NCBI GenBank assembly: GCA_045105475.1
Contig: JBGCDP010000035.1
Coordinates: 1-64,000, forward strand
Source of the DNA: WTJY01 sp045105475
GTDB lineage: Bacteria > Chloroflexota > Anaerolineae > Promineifilales > Promineifilaceae
Direction: 5' to 3'
Length of the DNA: 64,000 nucleotides
The position numbers and the translations under genes were made by a program. Shown in pieces: positions 7,876 through 18,364 of the stretch. The stretch's first letter is position 1. Every line of letters begins with the position of its first letter. The notes under the pieces were generated by a model. It was not told the DNA's origin. It worked only from the letters and a program-made list of their open reading frames with translations, and made no database searches.

Positions 7876-8301
7876 TTACGTCCGCCCTTGAATCGTGGCA
7901 ACCATTCGTCGTCCTGATGCATGGTTGCGGTGCTCACAAAGATATATCCCCTGCCATGTGCCCAAAGCTAAACGGCTGCGTGTGATGGGGATCGTTAACT
8001 CTGTCCCAGTTAGAATCGATTTGATATGAGCTGGCATATCGTCTGCTCCTTCAAAAATATGCTGGTAGTGGGGAGCGTTTTCTGGCACAAGCAAATCTAA
8101 ATGGTTTTGGAGATCTGACCGCACGGTTGGATCTGCATTTTCATTGATGGCTAGAGAAGCCGAAGTATGTTGTAAGAATAGATGGAGTAGGCCGACTTCA
8201 ATTGTTTTGAGTGCTGGAATATGGCTCAACACTTCATTTGTGACCAAATGATACCCGCGTGACTTTGCTGAGAGCTGAAACGTGACTTGATCCCAAAACA
8301 T
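7876..8301 (-). CDS. YjbQ/UPF0047 family protein
   Basis: The 141-residue protein has the full family length and its signatures: GLLHLFLQHTSASLAINENADP near the middle, NHLDLLVP, MPAHIKSILTG, and GTWQGIYLCEHRNHASGRR at the C-terminus. The conserved His and Glu residues form a putative metal/active site. Members are often named secondary thiamine-phosphate synthase because they rescue thiE mutants. The physiological reaction is unsettled, so I do not claim thiamine synthesis here. It is cytoplasmic and first gene of the group leading to holA. Confidence 0.88.
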   Translation of the reverse strand: MFWDQVTFQLSAKSRGYHLVTNEVLSHIPALKTIEVGLLHLFLQHTSASLAINENADPTVRSDLQNHLDLLVPENAPHYQHIFEGADDMPAHIKSILTGTELTIPITRSRLALGTWQGIYLCEHRNHASGRRMVATIQGRT

Positions 8302-8405
8302 AGGCTATTTTACCAGCCAAGATAGAAGATGGCTCTTACATTAATGCGTAGATTTTTAGTTGTAGGTGTTTCGGATCATCGAAATAGGGATTGATGTTGG
8401 AAAGG

Positions 8406-10448
8406 CTAATTTGCTTCAACCAAAATCTCAGAGATTTCACCTTCACTGCTAGGCAAGAGGAAGATCTCGCTGACTCCAATTGCCTGATCGGAGCTGCCAC
8501 TCGGCCGTATCACCCAGCGGTAGACCCCATCGGTTGAGAGCGAGCCATCAACGGGCCAGACAATTTCACCATTAGAATCAAACATAGCCAGCTTCCCATC
8601 GACCGGTTCCCAAACATCTTCACTTTCGGAATATTCTAAAGAAGCCGCCCAGCTTGGTGGAATTGACGAGCGATTAGAAATGACCAAGACAATAGCAGAG
8701 TCTGTATCAGTTAAAGAGCCACGTGTGTAACGATTAGCCGATAGGCTTTCACTGGCCACAATATTAGATAAATCGATATCTTCGATCTGTGGATTATTAA
8801 ATTGATCGTTAATGATTCTTTGAGGATCAAAGTTAGGATTGACTCTCGTAACAAACAGAATGCCGATAATAATTCCGGTAATAACGCATAAAACGGTCAG
8901 AATGCCTCTGACCGTTCGGCTGACTTCTGCTTTTTTCCGCTTTTTATTTGCCTTTTTGGTTAAGGGGTTAATTTCCGGCTTTAATTTTGCGGCACTTGTC
9001 GCATTGTCTGAAAATCCGCGCATGAAGTCTGTCATTTCTGTCGCAAATTCTTCATTTTGCTCTTCAGTATGGACATCTGGATTTAGCGCTTCATACGGAT
9101 CAACCTCAAGCTCAGCTGTCGATGTCGCCACAGGTTCAACTGCTTCTGATATTTCTGATTCGTTAGTTTCTGCGGTTGCTACTGCGATAGGGGGGAGTTC
9201 AGGCGCACGTGCCGGCTCTCTGGGGGTTCTTGCAACTTTACTGTCGAGAATTGGATCTGGATCAGGTAGGTCAGGCAGGAGATTCATAGATTCTAAATCA
9301 GCAATGGCTGTTTCAAGAATCTGTTCTTTCGTTTGTTTTTTTGCTTGTGGCTCATACCCTGGAGCTGCAAAACTTTCAGCTTCATTTGCTGAAACGGATT
9401 CAATGGCTGGCGTGCCAATTTCATCAAATGGTAAGTCAGACAGCATTGTGGCGGACTCTTCAAGAAATTCTGAAGCAACTGGATTGCGGCTAATTCTAAA
9501 TGCTAGGCTGTCAGGCTCAGATTGTGGAATGATTAGGCTAGGAATAGGTGTTGGGTGACTGTCTAGCAGGGCATCGGGCAAATTGTTGAAATCATCATCT
9601 GAGACAATTTTACTTAGAGCAGATCGAATTTCACGATTCATTTCTCCAACGGTTGCACAGCGATTCTCGGGATTTTTATCCATCGCTTTTAGCACGACTT
9701 CTTCTAGCTCTTGAGGAATATCTGGATTAATTGAAGATGGACGTGGAGGCGTTTCATTAACATGTTTGAGCACAACGCCTAAAGGTGATTCTCCTTCAAA
9801 CGGCAAGCGGCCGGTTAGCAGATGAAATGCAAGTACTCCTAGTGAGTAGATGTCGCTACGCTCATCTCCAGATTCGCCCAGCCCCTGTTCTGGCGACATG
9901 TAAGCGGGGGTGCCAATCATCGAACCCGTCGTTGTATGTGACGAGCCGCCAATCATGCGTGCAATACCAAAATCAGTAAGCACCGCAATCCCTTTCTCAT
10001 CAAACATGATATTTGCAGGTTTGATATCGCGATGCACCATGCCCAAGGTGTGCGCGTAGGCGAGGGCTTCACCAATTTCTAAAACCACACGGCCGACTTG
10101 GTGTAAATTAATGACACCCCCTTCAACCGTCATTCGATCCAGCTTGTTTTTTAGCGTACCACCAGACAAATAATCCATGACGATGTAGTAGTAATCGTCT
10201 TCAGCTTGGTAATCATGGACATGCACAATATTTTGGTGACGAATCTTGGCCATCACCCGGGCTTCTCGTTCGAAACGGGCGAGAAAGTCACCGTCATCGG
10301 AGAGGAAGCGATGCATCACTTTGATAGCAACATTCCGTTCGAGGTTGACCTGAGTAGCGCGATAGACTTCCGCCATACCGCCGCGGCCGATCAGCTCCTC
10401 AATTTTATATTTTCCAAGATATGTTCCGATTAATGCGTCTGTTGCCAT
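8406..10448 (-). CDS. Membrane-anchored Ser/Thr protein kinase, PknB-like
   Basis: The 680-residue protein has an N-terminal Hanks-type kinase domain (about 10-275). It shows the glycine loop GRGGMAEVYRA, VAIKVM lysine, catalytic HRDIKPANI, TDFGIAR and the activation segment GTPAYMSPEQ. A long acidic, Pro/Glu-rich cytoplasmic linker runs to about 520. A basic stretch with one membrane segment follows (ILTVLCVITGIIIGILF), then an extracellular domain of about 130 residues. All catalytic residues are present. The outside domain has no PASTA repeats but looks Ig-like and could sense envelope signals. Targets unknown. Confidence 0.92.
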   Translation of the reverse strand: MATDALIGTYLGKYKIEELIGRGGMAEVYRATQVNLERNVAIKVMHRFLSDDGDFLARFEREARVMAKIRHQNIVHVHDYQAEDDYYYIVMDYLSGGTLKNKLDRMTVEGGVINLHQVGRVVLEIGEALAYAHTLGMVHRDIKPANIMFDEKGIAVLTDFGIARMIGGSSHTTTGSMIGTPAYMSPEQGLGESGDERSDIYSLGVLAFHLLTGRLPFEGESPLGVVLKHVNETPPRPSSINPDIPQELEEVVLKAMDKNPENRCATVGEMNREIRSALSKIVSDDDFNNLPDALLDSHPTPIPSLIIPQSEPDSLAFRISRNPVASEFLEESATMLSDLPFDEIGTPAIESVSANEAESFAAPGYEPQAKKQTKEQILETAIADLESMNLLPDLPDPDPILDSKVARTPREPARAPELPPIAVATAETNESEISEAVEPVATSTAELEVDPYEALNPDVHTEEQNEEFATEMTDFMRGFSDNATSAAKLKPEINPLTKKANKKRKKAEVSRTVRGILTVLCVITGIIIGILFVTRVNPNFDPQRIINDQFNNPQIEDIDLSNIVASESLSANRYTRGSLTDTDSAIVLVISNRSSIPPSWAASLEYSESEDVWEPVDGKLAMFDSNGEIVWPVDGSLSTDGVYRWVIRPSGSSDQAIGVSEIFLLPSSEGEISEILVEAN

Positions 10449-10772
10449 GAACTTATTGTCTTTTTTTAATTGATTTCGAAATTAGAAGCTAAACATATTC
10501 AACTTCATTTTTGATGGATGACCATCTGCCGTCAGTGATGCGATGTAATACAAGGCAACAATCAAGGTTTAGCACATGCTATTTTAGATCGAAGGGGTGA
10601 AGGTGATGGTGAATTAGGCGATACATTTGTACTAATAAAAAAGTGTTAGGTACAAATTTGTTATCTATGTCCAGATATAGCTTTGTGCAGGGTCATTATC
10701 AAGTATCAACATGGATACGTCTCTTACAAAAACGTGAAAATCGAGGAAATAACCGTGAAAGATCAATCTAGT
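10449..10772. other. Intergenic region, 324 bases
   Basis: This lies between the kinase start and the 3' end of the glycoside-hydrolase-like gene, both on the minus strand, so it should contain the kinase promoter and the end of the long surface operon. It is AT-rich with a T-run just upstream of the kinase start. I see no stable hairpin, RNA gene or supported small open frame. Confidence 0.5.
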
Positions 10773-12158
10773 TTACGGTTCAATTCCTTCTTTTTCCCAG
10801 TAGTCACGAAATATCGCAGGATCGATTGGCGGATATGGCGGCCGTTCATAGTATCTTGTGCTAGAAAAATTAGTTAAGGGTTCAAACAAGCGTCTTGCGC
10901 GTAGTGAAATATCACTGTAGCCGCCGCCTAAATACCAAATAGCGGCTCCTTTTACCTCTGGGTATTGTGCATAAAGTTCAGCTGCGGCCACCAGTTGGGA
11001 TAACGCCTCATCTGATCCTGGCAGACTGACATACTCCCAGCCAAACTCAGTGATAAGTACGGTCGGCCGTCGAATGCCCATGTTATCGGCGGCTAAAAAC
11101 AGAAGCTGGAAACGGCCGACTAAAAACGGGTATTCCCTGAATAGGTCTGAATTTTTATAGCTATATTCGTGTAACGAAACCGCAACTTGGTCGGGATGAT
11201 CGGCCGCAAAGCGTAAAAATTCTGCCATAGCCGGCGCCTGCCAATCTGTATATTCCGGCTCACCAGAAGACCAACCAAATGCTGCATATTTATAACCGTC
11301 ACGTACCGCAATTCGAGCGATTTCTAGTGAATAGCGTGCCATCCATTCTGACTGACCTTTATCAACTTCATTTGCTGATTCAATCCAGACCATTTGCGGA
11401 TCAAGCTCAGGTGGAAATGCAGCAAGGTGTTTTTCCCAGTGTTCGCGCGCCATATCAATCGGATCTTTGCCGTAGTTGGGTAACTCAAAATCGTTCCCTG
11501 AACGGCGATAGACTAATATATGCGGGACCCCACTGGCCTTGGCTAAAGTTTGGGCTTCAAATAGGGGGCCACCGTCATCAACGCTTTTGAGAAAAAATGG
11601 AATACCTTGGGAATCGAGCCCTTGCATCCATTCACTAATACCTCTTGAGTCGCCACCAGGTCCATCGTGGAAGCCGATCTTCACATAGTCAAGTCGATCG
11701 TTATTGCGAACTTGTGAGCCAAAGCCAGACCCTATTTTGAGGTTGACTGGACCCGCTTCAAAAGGGGGTAGCCCTGGGATTTGTGGAATAGCGACTTGGG
11801 TTGGTGATGGTGTATTGGTAGGTAGAGCTGTTGCGGTTGGCAAGGGGGTCGTTGTTGAAAGGAGCGATGGTAGCGAGGTGCCATCCCGTGCGCCGATTCC
11901 TACACCGATTTCTTCAGGGGTTAGAGTGGGAAGAGGTGGCTCGGTCATGGCCGGAGCTGATTCTGTTGCCACCGGCGCTGGGGTAAAAGTCGGTGGGAGC
12001 TGGACGACTGGCACGGCTGTTGGAATGACATCAACTGTTGCTAGTGCCGCCACTGTCGGAATGTCAGCTAAATTTGGGGGTTCTGGCGTTTGACAACCAA
12101 TTAAAGCGATGAGGGCCAAAAAGGCAATAATTGGAATAGCGGTAAAGGATTTGGTCAT
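10773..12158 (-). CDS. Lipoprotein with glycoside-hydrolase-like (clan GH-A type) barrel
   Basis: The 461-residue protein has a lipobox (LIGC, Cys22) and then about 110 residues of Pro/Thr/Val-rich linker. From about 138 a TIM-barrel-like domain begins. Two acids sit as in clan GH-A: Glu264 in ESANEVD (acid/base after Asn) and Glu371 in LITEFGWEY (nucleophile). It would be displayed outside the membrane and may cleave or bind a polysaccharide; substrate unknown. It is the last gene of the surface locus and a distant relative of the product of the next gene upstream (12210-13925), which has the same acid pair. Confidence 0.7.
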   Translation of the reverse strand: MTKSFTAIPIIAFLALIALIGCQTPEPPNLADIPTVAALATVDVIPTAVPVVQLPPTFTPAPVATESAPAMTEPPLPTLTPEEIGVGIGARDGTSLPSLLSTTTPLPTATALPTNTPSPTQVAIPQIPGLPPFEAGPVNLKIGSGFGSQVRNNDRLDYVKIGFHDGPGGDSRGISEWMQGLDSQGIPFFLKSVDDGGPLFEAQTLAKASGVPHILVYRRSGNDFELPNYGKDPIDMAREHWEKHLAAFPPELDPQMVWIESANEVDKGQSEWMARYSLEIARIAVRDGYKYAAFGWSSGEPEYTDWQAPAMAEFLRFAADHPDQVAVSLHEYSYKNSDLFREYPFLVGRFQLLFLAADNMGIRRPTVLITEFGWEYVSLPGSDEALSQLVAAAELYAQYPEVKGAAIWYLGGGYSDISLRARRLFEPLTNFSSTRYYERPPYPPIDPAIFRDYWEKEGIEP

Positions 12159-12209
12159 AAAAGCACTGAGTGAGATTGGAATTAAATGATTGATTGAAAA
12201 GCTGATTTG

Positions 12210-13925
12210 TTACTTTTCATCGAATACGCGCCCTTGAAAGGCTTCACAAGCCGGGCAATTGCCGCGCGGCCGGAACATGGTGTAACCCGTTTGCGGATCG
12301 CGACCGTCCCAATGATAAATATCAGCACTAAACACGATAAACAAGCGAACGAGTCCGGATTCACGGGACATGCGATGCGCTTCTGCCAACCAGTTGGCGT
12401 GTTCTTCAACAGAGGTTTCACGCGCCCACCAGAAATTGGCGGGCAAGTTTTTCTCTAAGTCCCAGTTGGTCAAATAGCCTATTTCTGTGATGCAGATCGG
12501 CCGTGTGTGCCCAGCCAGCCGGTCAGCCGTTTGGAGCGATGGCTGGAAATACCAGCCATAAAAACCACCGGCCGGATGCCCCGTCCACGCCCCAGGCGAA
12601 GTTGCCCCGCTATTGTAGTGGATACCGATGCAATCGAGGTAGTCGATTGCGCCTGCGGCAAACATGCCCGCCATGTAGCGGTCATCTGCCCAAGCGTGAA
12701 TGCCGTCATTAAAGCCAGTTGGAGCGGGCGCACCACTAATGACCATAATTTCAGGGTTTGCCTCTTTAATCGCTTCGTACGATGGTTTTAGTAGATTTTC
12801 GACGTAGCTGACCGGATCGATTTCACCCAGCGGCCACTCAAAATCAATGTTCATCTCGTTCCAGATTTCGATAGCATCAGGCGGATTTTCTAGCTGCGCA
12901 ACCCCACCGATGAATTCAACATATCCGGTAAAGTCGATTGAATCAGGATAGGGCTGCCCGGTCGTAGCGATTAAGATTTTAAAACCCCGTTCATGGGCTT
13001 GCTCAACCAATCCGATAATGTCACGTGGCTGGCTGTATTCATGGAATTTGTACTGAACTTTGACCCAATTCATGCCGATTTCAGCCATCTGCTCTGTGTG
13101 GCGCATATCATGGGTCTGGCCTCCATACTCGTAAAAGAGGGTGCTCCAGTCGTAGACGAATTTACTGTCGGCCGCAAATTCGTTTTCAGCCGTGACGGGT
13201 AAATCAAAAATATTAAACGCGGTGTTAAAACGTAATGAAGAAGCGAGTACCCAAGCAGGTGGTCCGAAATTATCTTCAACTTGGAGCATTAAGCCCAAGG
13301 AGTCACGACCAGTTATGTTTAGTGGGCTATTGGGGGGGATGCTGTTTCCGTACACTCCATAGGCTAAAGAAGGGCCGGTAAACAAATCTGTTTGTTGATG
13401 TGTGACAACCGGATAATCCAAAAGCAGTTCAGATAAAGGGGGGTTTGAGACTAGAAATGGGAGAGTCGATGGATCGTACCCCGGCCGAAAATCAATTGAA
13501 GATAGCGGAAGCCATCCAGAAAGGAGTGTGTCAGTATCGACGAGGAACCAGTCCCCGTTGCGCGCTTGCAAATTCAGCGGTGTGTTTTTGGCAAGTAAGC
13601 CAATGCGTAGATGATTGGGGCCAGCTCCTTCCCGCAGCTGTGTGTCTTTGCTGCTGATCGCATCGTGGTTATCAAAGCGAGTGCGTGTTGGCAAAAATGT
13701 TGGTTGTGGTGTGACTTCTTTTTCAGGCACGGTCGTCGGCAGTAGGGTTGCTGTTGGCAGTTGCGTTGGCTCAATGACAGGCAGGGGGGTGGGGGATGGG
13801 ACCACAATCTCTACCAAAGTTTCAGGCTGTGGCGCACAGCTTGCACAAAAAATAAGAAGGCTGAACGCTATAAAAACTGAACACCATACTCGATGACTGG
13901 AAACTGACCATCGATTATTAATCAA
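12210..13925 (-). CDS. Exported SH3b plus glycoside-hydrolase-like protein
   Basis: The 571-residue protein has a hydrophobic N-terminus with a weak lipobox (CASC, Cys30), a Pro/Thr linker, and an SH3b-type module at about 95-145 (LREGAG...GDWFLV...SGWLPL). A second such region reaches about 230, then a TIM-barrel-like domain begins near 250. Candidate catalytic acids are Glu357 (EIWNEMN) and Glu481 (CITEIGY). SH3b modules commonly bind wall material, so a wall- or glycan-directed enzyme is plausible. The TTG start overlaps the stop codon of the 1480-residue upstream gene (TTGA) behind GAGGTG, implying translational coupling. Confidence 0.7.
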   Translation of the reverse strand: MINNRWSVSSHRVWCSVFIAFSLLIFCASCAPQPETLVEIVVPSPTPLPVIEPTQLPTATLLPTTVPEKEVTPQPTFLPTRTRFDNHDAISSKDTQLREGAGPNHLRIGLLAKNTPLNLQARNGDWFLVDTDTLLSGWLPLSSIDFRPGYDPSTLPFLVSNPPLSELLLDYPVVTHQQTDLFTGPSLAYGVYGNSIPPNSPLNITGRDSLGLMLQVEDNFGPPAWVLASSLRFNTAFNIFDLPVTAENEFAADSKFVYDWSTLFYEYGGQTHDMRHTEQMAEIGMNWVKVQYKFHEYSQPRDIIGLVEQAHERGFKILIATTGQPYPDSIDFTGYVEFIGGVAQLENPPDAIEIWNEMNIDFEWPLGEIDPVSYVENLLKPSYEAIKEANPEIMVISGAPAPTGFNDGIHAWADDRYMAGMFAAGAIDYLDCIGIHYNSGATSPGAWTGHPAGGFYGWYFQPSLQTADRLAGHTRPICITEIGYLTNWDLEKNLPANFWWARETSVEEHANWLAEAHRMSRESGLVRLFIVFSADIYHWDGRDPQTGYTMFRPRGNCPACEAFQGRVFDEK

Positions 13926-16900
13926 TTGTCACCTCTGGATTCCGGTTCAACAAAAGGGGCCACCACTCGAATACGTGTGCGGAACTTGATAAAGCGTTCA
14001 ACGATAACTGGCTGATTCCCCAGCCGGGTATCATCAAATACGAGATTAATTGTAGCAAAGCCTTCGACATCATAATTTCCCGGTTTGGCGTCTTGTACGA
14101 TAAAGCAGCGGTTTTCATAGCCGGTTTCAGGGCAATCTACCTGTCGGCCGCCGCTGGTGAAGAAGCCCATATAAAAGTAATCGAAAGGTGCGGTCCAAGC
14201 ATATGGGTAAATCTCCCCACGGCCGACCCGAAACAGGTCATAACCCACACATGAGTTGGATTGACCACACCGCGTGAGGTTCGGGTCAGAAATCCGATTG
14301 AGTCGGACAATCTGGACATTTTCCGGCTCATAAATCAGATCATCCTCAAAAAAGATACGTTCGATGCCATAGTTTTCCTGCAAGATTTGTCCTTCGATGA
14401 TGTTTGTTTGATTACAGGTGACATCCTCAGGACTGTCGATACAAGCAGGTACAGTAAGGCGTGGCAGTCTATTGGTATCAACCCCAATTGAAATTGAAAT
14501 AGGGACATTGATTGCGGTAGAGATTGTGGTATCGAGTTTGAAATCGAGCTGTTGATTGTCAGGAATCGTCACAATGCCGGAGAAAAAGCTGACATGGGTA
14601 AAGGCTTCATAAGATGCATCTTGGAGCACCCACTGTTTTTCAACTTTAATCGACCGGTTAACCAGATTGTTATTCAAGTTTGAATCGGCCGTATCTGCAC
14701 TGACTGATGCGATTGAACTTACCGATCTAGCCTGGGTATCAAATGGAAGCAGATAGGCTAAGCTCAATGTGATCCCCTGCCCTGGTGCTAACTCAGCGAT
14801 TTGGCATTCAACCGCTTCCACCGTACGAGCCGTTTCATTGTCACTGCAGGCGAGTGGATCATTGGTTAACGACACAACCCCTTGGTAGTTGACGGGTGAG
14901 GGAATCGTGACGTTAAATGCGACATTTTCGGCCGTTGATGAGCCTCGATTGTGAACGGTTAAGAACCAGTGGCTGATTTCATTTGGCCCCATTGGAGTGG
15001 TCTGGGGGCCAAGTGTAACTGCTAAGTCTGTAACACATTCAATCTGGTAGGAGATGTCTTCAACTTCGCCAGATTCATCGGTTCCTTCAGGGCTTCCGTC
15101 TGCCTGACCCAGTCGAAAGCGAGCAAACGTTGCTCCACAGGCCGACTCAGGTGGAATTGTGTAAGTGAAGCGTTCCGCTTGGGGATTGTTTTGAGGTATT
15201 GGTTGGAAATCCTCAATGATGCGTTCGCTCTCCGAAAAGCGGCCGTCACCGTCGAAATCAATCCATCCATTTAGCCGTTGATTCAGCTCCTGTTGATTGC
15301 GTAACACGATGATGACTTCGCTTTTGGCGTCGGCCGTGGTACCGATACCGCCGTCGGCAAAAAAGATTCCCTCTTCATCATCTAATTGATCATTGTCGTC
15401 GTCTATTTCTGCACCAGATTCAAGCTCATCCCCGTCGCTGATCAAGCCCAGTGTTGTATCTGGTGTGATGGGGTGTAATGCGATGCCATAGCTTGCGGGG
15501 GCATCGCCGCTGTCAACACCTTGAGGAGGGGCTTCAACGAGGGCGTTGAAAACAGTGTTGTCACCAATATCAAATTCGATTTGGGTTTCACCCGATTCAG
15601 TAATGGTGCCGCCTACGAATGGGACAGATGTGGTCAGGCGTAGAATCAAATCGGTCGGTAAAAAGCCGTTTGGCTGGGGGAGCACAAAATGGCCCGGCTG
15701 GCCAAATCCGTTTGTTTTGCTGGTTGTTTCGGCGATTTCTTCCCCATCTAGCCCGACTAAGATGACTTTGACCCCATTGACCCCTGCCGAAACCGGGTCA
15801 TCCCAAACGCCGTTTTGATTTTTATCTAGCGCAATAGTTCCTACTAAAGTCGGCCGGTCAGGCGTGGCTAGCGAGAGGTTTTTGCGTTCAGCCGTTTCCC
15901 CTTGGAAGATGGCAAATGTTTCGGTGCGCCAAGTTATAGGGTTAAAAGCGGTCAATGTGTCTGTTTCAGAGCCATCAGTTTGTAAAAGCTGAGTGGGGAA
16001 ATAGCCTTGAGCTGTTTCTGGTAGCGCGATGTAGTAACTGCCGGGCAGGGCTTCTCCAAAACGGTAAAACCCGTCTGCGTCTGTGCGGCTCCAATTGATA
16101 ATGCGATCATCGGCCGTGGCTGGCTCTCCATCCCCCCCAGGACTGATCAAAGCCAATGGGACATTGCCCTGCGCCTGTTCTGTACCATCAAGCTTGCCGT
16201 TTTCGTTCGCATCGAGCCAAGCTCGCCCTTGAATTGGGGCTACCGTGGGCGCTTGAGCTAAGGTTACTGGTGATGGCTGAAATTGGAATCCAATTGCCTC
16301 ATCATTGATGGTTGCGCCGTTGATCAAAATGGATGGCCAAATCACATCAGCTAATTGATCAAGTGTTTGGGTTGTGGTTAATGTTTCGGTGATTGCAGTT
16401 GATGGTAATGGCTCTATTTGCTGTGCTGGTTGTGGCAACAGATGAAATCGCACGGTTGCCCTGTCGCTGGGACCAAGCGGTTTGAATGTGCCTGTGAGCA
16501 AGACGGCTGAAACTGTGCTGAGTTCGGCCGGCTGCTCAATTTGCCAGTTAGCCGCTGGGCATTCAGCTGCACCTTCACAGAGTAGATCCGGATTGGCTGT
16601 TGAATAAAAAACGGCGACGCCAGCCGGAACTTCAGGTGGTGCAATGAGCCAATTAGCTGGTAGGCGAATGGCTGTATTGATTTGGTTGATCGGCTGATTT
16701 CCCCCGTTGATGAGGTCGAAATCGGTCGTCATTGGCAGTCCAAATGCTGGTTGTCCAACAATGCGCAGGTCAGCCGCAAATCCTGCCACTGGCTGAACAC
16801 CGATCTCAGCTTCGGTGCGGCAAATGAACTCATTGTTCTCACTATCTTGGTCTATGTCTTGGGTGTCACGGCCAAATGGACGTTCTCCCCAACACGATTG

Positions 16901-18364
16901 TGGCCCATTTGTGATTAGGTAAAGTGGGAAGGTTTGAACCCCTGTCGGAACGCCAGATTGTACTTCTGCTTCGATAGTGGGGAGGGTGAGAGAAATAATT
17001 GAGCTATTTTCAGGCCATTGCCAATGGAGCTGAACTTGGCCGTTGACGGCCGAAATCGATTGATTAAAAGTAGGCTGGACACCTGAACTTGGCTCGATCA
17101 TCGTATTAACTAATGCTAGCCAGCGAGGAAGCTCAACGACTAGATCAATCGCTGTTTGGGTAAGGGAAAAGGGAGCTGAGATCGCTAGGCGTGGGTTGAT
17201 CTGGAGCTGGTCTCCCGGCTGAGGCGAACCAGGATTTTCCTCTGTAACTTCTACCCAAAAATCAAAGTCGGCCGTGGGCTGTGCCTGAACCGGCGTACGG
17301 GCTGAACTACAGACTTCATTGGTTTGTGGTTCACTGTCGGTTACCAACGTGAAGCTTGAGATTGTACAAACCTCTAGCCATTCAGCTTCTAGGTCAGGAT
17401 CGATGGTGAGCTGCATATTCAGCTGGCTACTTTGATCATCCCCCCAACGGAATCCGGCTGGGACATTTTCGATTTCGATTTTTATCGCTTTCATCGATAT
17501 GGGAACCGTCTCGGTTAAATTGGTGCCGGTAGTCAGCAGCGGGTTGCTTAACACCGCCTGTTGGTCCTTGATGGGGTTCTGGAACATGCCCCAATCTTCC
17601 CAACTGTCACCAGATTCGGTTTGGTAGCTAATTATTAGATCTGGAAGCGGCTCACGGTTGGATTGTTGAATGAACCAACCTGAGGCAATTTCGACAGGAA
17701 CTGCTCCAGTTGGAAATGTCGTTACCAATGTGACTGTGTCAAGTTGACTAGCTGATCGATTCGCGGCCGCAATGGCGTAGGTGAGCCGGTTGCTTGGGCT
17801 GGTTTGAAGTCGATTTTGTAGATAAAGAGGCTGATTCAGAACAGCTGAATCTTGATTGGGAAAAAGGGGGGGGGCGGCTGAGATGAAGATAGATTCTTGC
17901 CAATCGATCTCTCCACCAATGAATTGACCCAAGCGCAGTTCAGGCTGTTGCCCAGCGACGGGTTCATTAATGCTCAGTTGTAATTCAAACTGATAATCTT
18001 TGGTATTGGCTAAGTAGGTAGGGGTTAGTGTGACCTGCCGATCTGCGAGGCTGTAACGAACTTTTGCAGGGGTAGTTGAAACTGCACGGATATAGGTGAT
18101 TTCGGGGCTGAGTTCAATAATGATGTCGGCCGGGCATTCTTCTGCTAGGCAGGTAATCGCTGTTTTGAGAGTAAACGGTTCGCCTAGCTGATACCCATCT
18201 AGCGGGCTCAGCGTGGTAAATGCTTGAAACGATTCTGTTTGTGCTGATGCGTTGTTAGCGGTTGCTAAAAATGACCAAGTGCCAAGCATAAGCAGCGACA
18301 GAAAAAACAGCGGCCGTGCAAAATATCTATTTAGCTGAGTGGAACTACAATATGGGTGACCCAT
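13922..18364 (-). CDS. Large secreted adhesin-like protein with SdrD_B, GEVT-like and DUF11-like domains
   Basis: The 1480-residue protein carries a signal peptide (hydrophobic about 15-40, ending near ASAQ). The N-terminal half is a series of beta-sandwich domains with DUF11-like character. From about 705 come SdrD_B/Cna-B-like modules (AWLDANENGKLDGTEQ, TIALDKNQNGVWDD) with typical calcium-binding Asp/Asn loops. A GEVT-like region follows (DSGDAPASYG...SGEVEDISY), then a DUF11 domain near 1150-1250 and a C-terminal beta domain. No LPXTG signal or C-terminal membrane segment is present, so how it is retained is unclear. It sits in the Tad/sortase locus and is a candidate surface fibre or adhesin. 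Confidence 0.8.
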   Translation of the reverse strand: MGHPYCSSTQLNRYFARPLFFLSLLMLGTWSFLATANNASAQTESFQAFTTLSPLDGYQLGEPFTLKTAITCLAEECPADIIIELSPEITYIRAVSTTPAKVRYSLADRQVTLTPTYLANTKDYQFELQLSINEPVAGQQPELRLGQFIGGEIDWQESIFISAAPPLFPNQDSAVLNQPLYLQNRLQTSPSNRLTYAIAAANRSASQLDTVTLVTTFPTGAVPVEIASGWFIQQSNREPLPDLIISYQTESGDSWEDWGMFQNPIKDQQAVLSNPLLTTGTNLTETVPISMKAIKIEIENVPAGFRWGDDQSSQLNMQLTIDPDLEAEWLEVCTISSFTLVTDSEPQTNEVCSSARTPVQAQPTADFDFWVEVTEENPGSPQPGDQLQINPRLAISAPFSLTQTAIDLVVELPRWLALVNTMIEPSSGVQPTFNQSISAVNGQVQLHWQWPENSSIISLTLPTIEAEVQSGVPTGVQTFPLYLITNGPQSCWGERPFGRDTQDIDQDSENNEFICRTEAEIGVQPVAGFAADLRIVGQPAFGLPMTTDFDLINGGNQPINQINTAIRLPANWLIAPPEVPAGVAVFYSTANPDLLCEGAAECPAANWQIEQPAELSTVSAVLLTGTFKPLGPSDRATVRFHLLPQPAQQIEPLPSTAITETLTTTQTLDQLADVIWPSILINGATINDEAIGFQFQPSPVTLAQAPTVAPIQGRAWLDANENGKLDGTEQAQGNVPLALISPGGDGEPATADDRIINWSRTDADGFYRFGEALPGSYYIALPETAQGYFPTQLLQTDGSETDTLTAFNPITWRTETFAIFQGETAERKNLSLATPDRPTLVGTIALDKNQNGVWDDPVSAGVNGVKVILVGLDGEEIAETTSKTNGFGQPGHFVLPQPNGFLPTDLILRLTTSVPFVGGTITESGETQIEFDIGDNTVFNALVEAPPQGVDSGDAPASYGIALHPITPDTTLGLISDGDELESGAEIDDDNDQLDDEEGIFFADGGIGTTADAKSEVIIVLRNQQELNQRLNGWIDFDGDGRFSESERIIEDFQPIPQNNPQAERFTYTIPPESACGATFARFRLGQADGSPEGTDESGEVEDISYQIECVTDLAVTLGPQTTPMGPNEISHWFLTVHNRGSSTAENVAFNVTIPSPVNYQGVVSLTNDPLACSDNETARTVEAVECQIAELAPGQGITLSLAYLLPFDTQARSVSSIASVSADTADSNLNNNLVNRSIKVEKQWVLQDASYEAFTHVSFFSGIVTIPDNQQLDFKLDTTISTAINVPISISIGVDTNRLPRLTVPACIDSPEDVTCNQTNIIEGQILQENYGIERIFFEDDLIYEPENVQIVRLNRISDPNLTRCGQSNSCVGYDLFRVGRGEIYPYAWTAPFDYFYMGFFTSGGRQVDCPETGYENRCFIVQDAKPGNYDVEGFATINLVFDDTRLGNQPVIVERFIKFRTRIRVVAPFVEPESRGDN

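Noticed and set aside
8839..9558. 239-codon plus-strand frame
   Set aside because: It is antisense to the acidic linker of the kinase gene; the Ser/Val-rich composition is a shadow of the real frame.
13922..18364. LPXTG-anchored adhesin
   Set aside because: The C-terminus has no LPXTG-like motif and no terminal hydrophobic segment.
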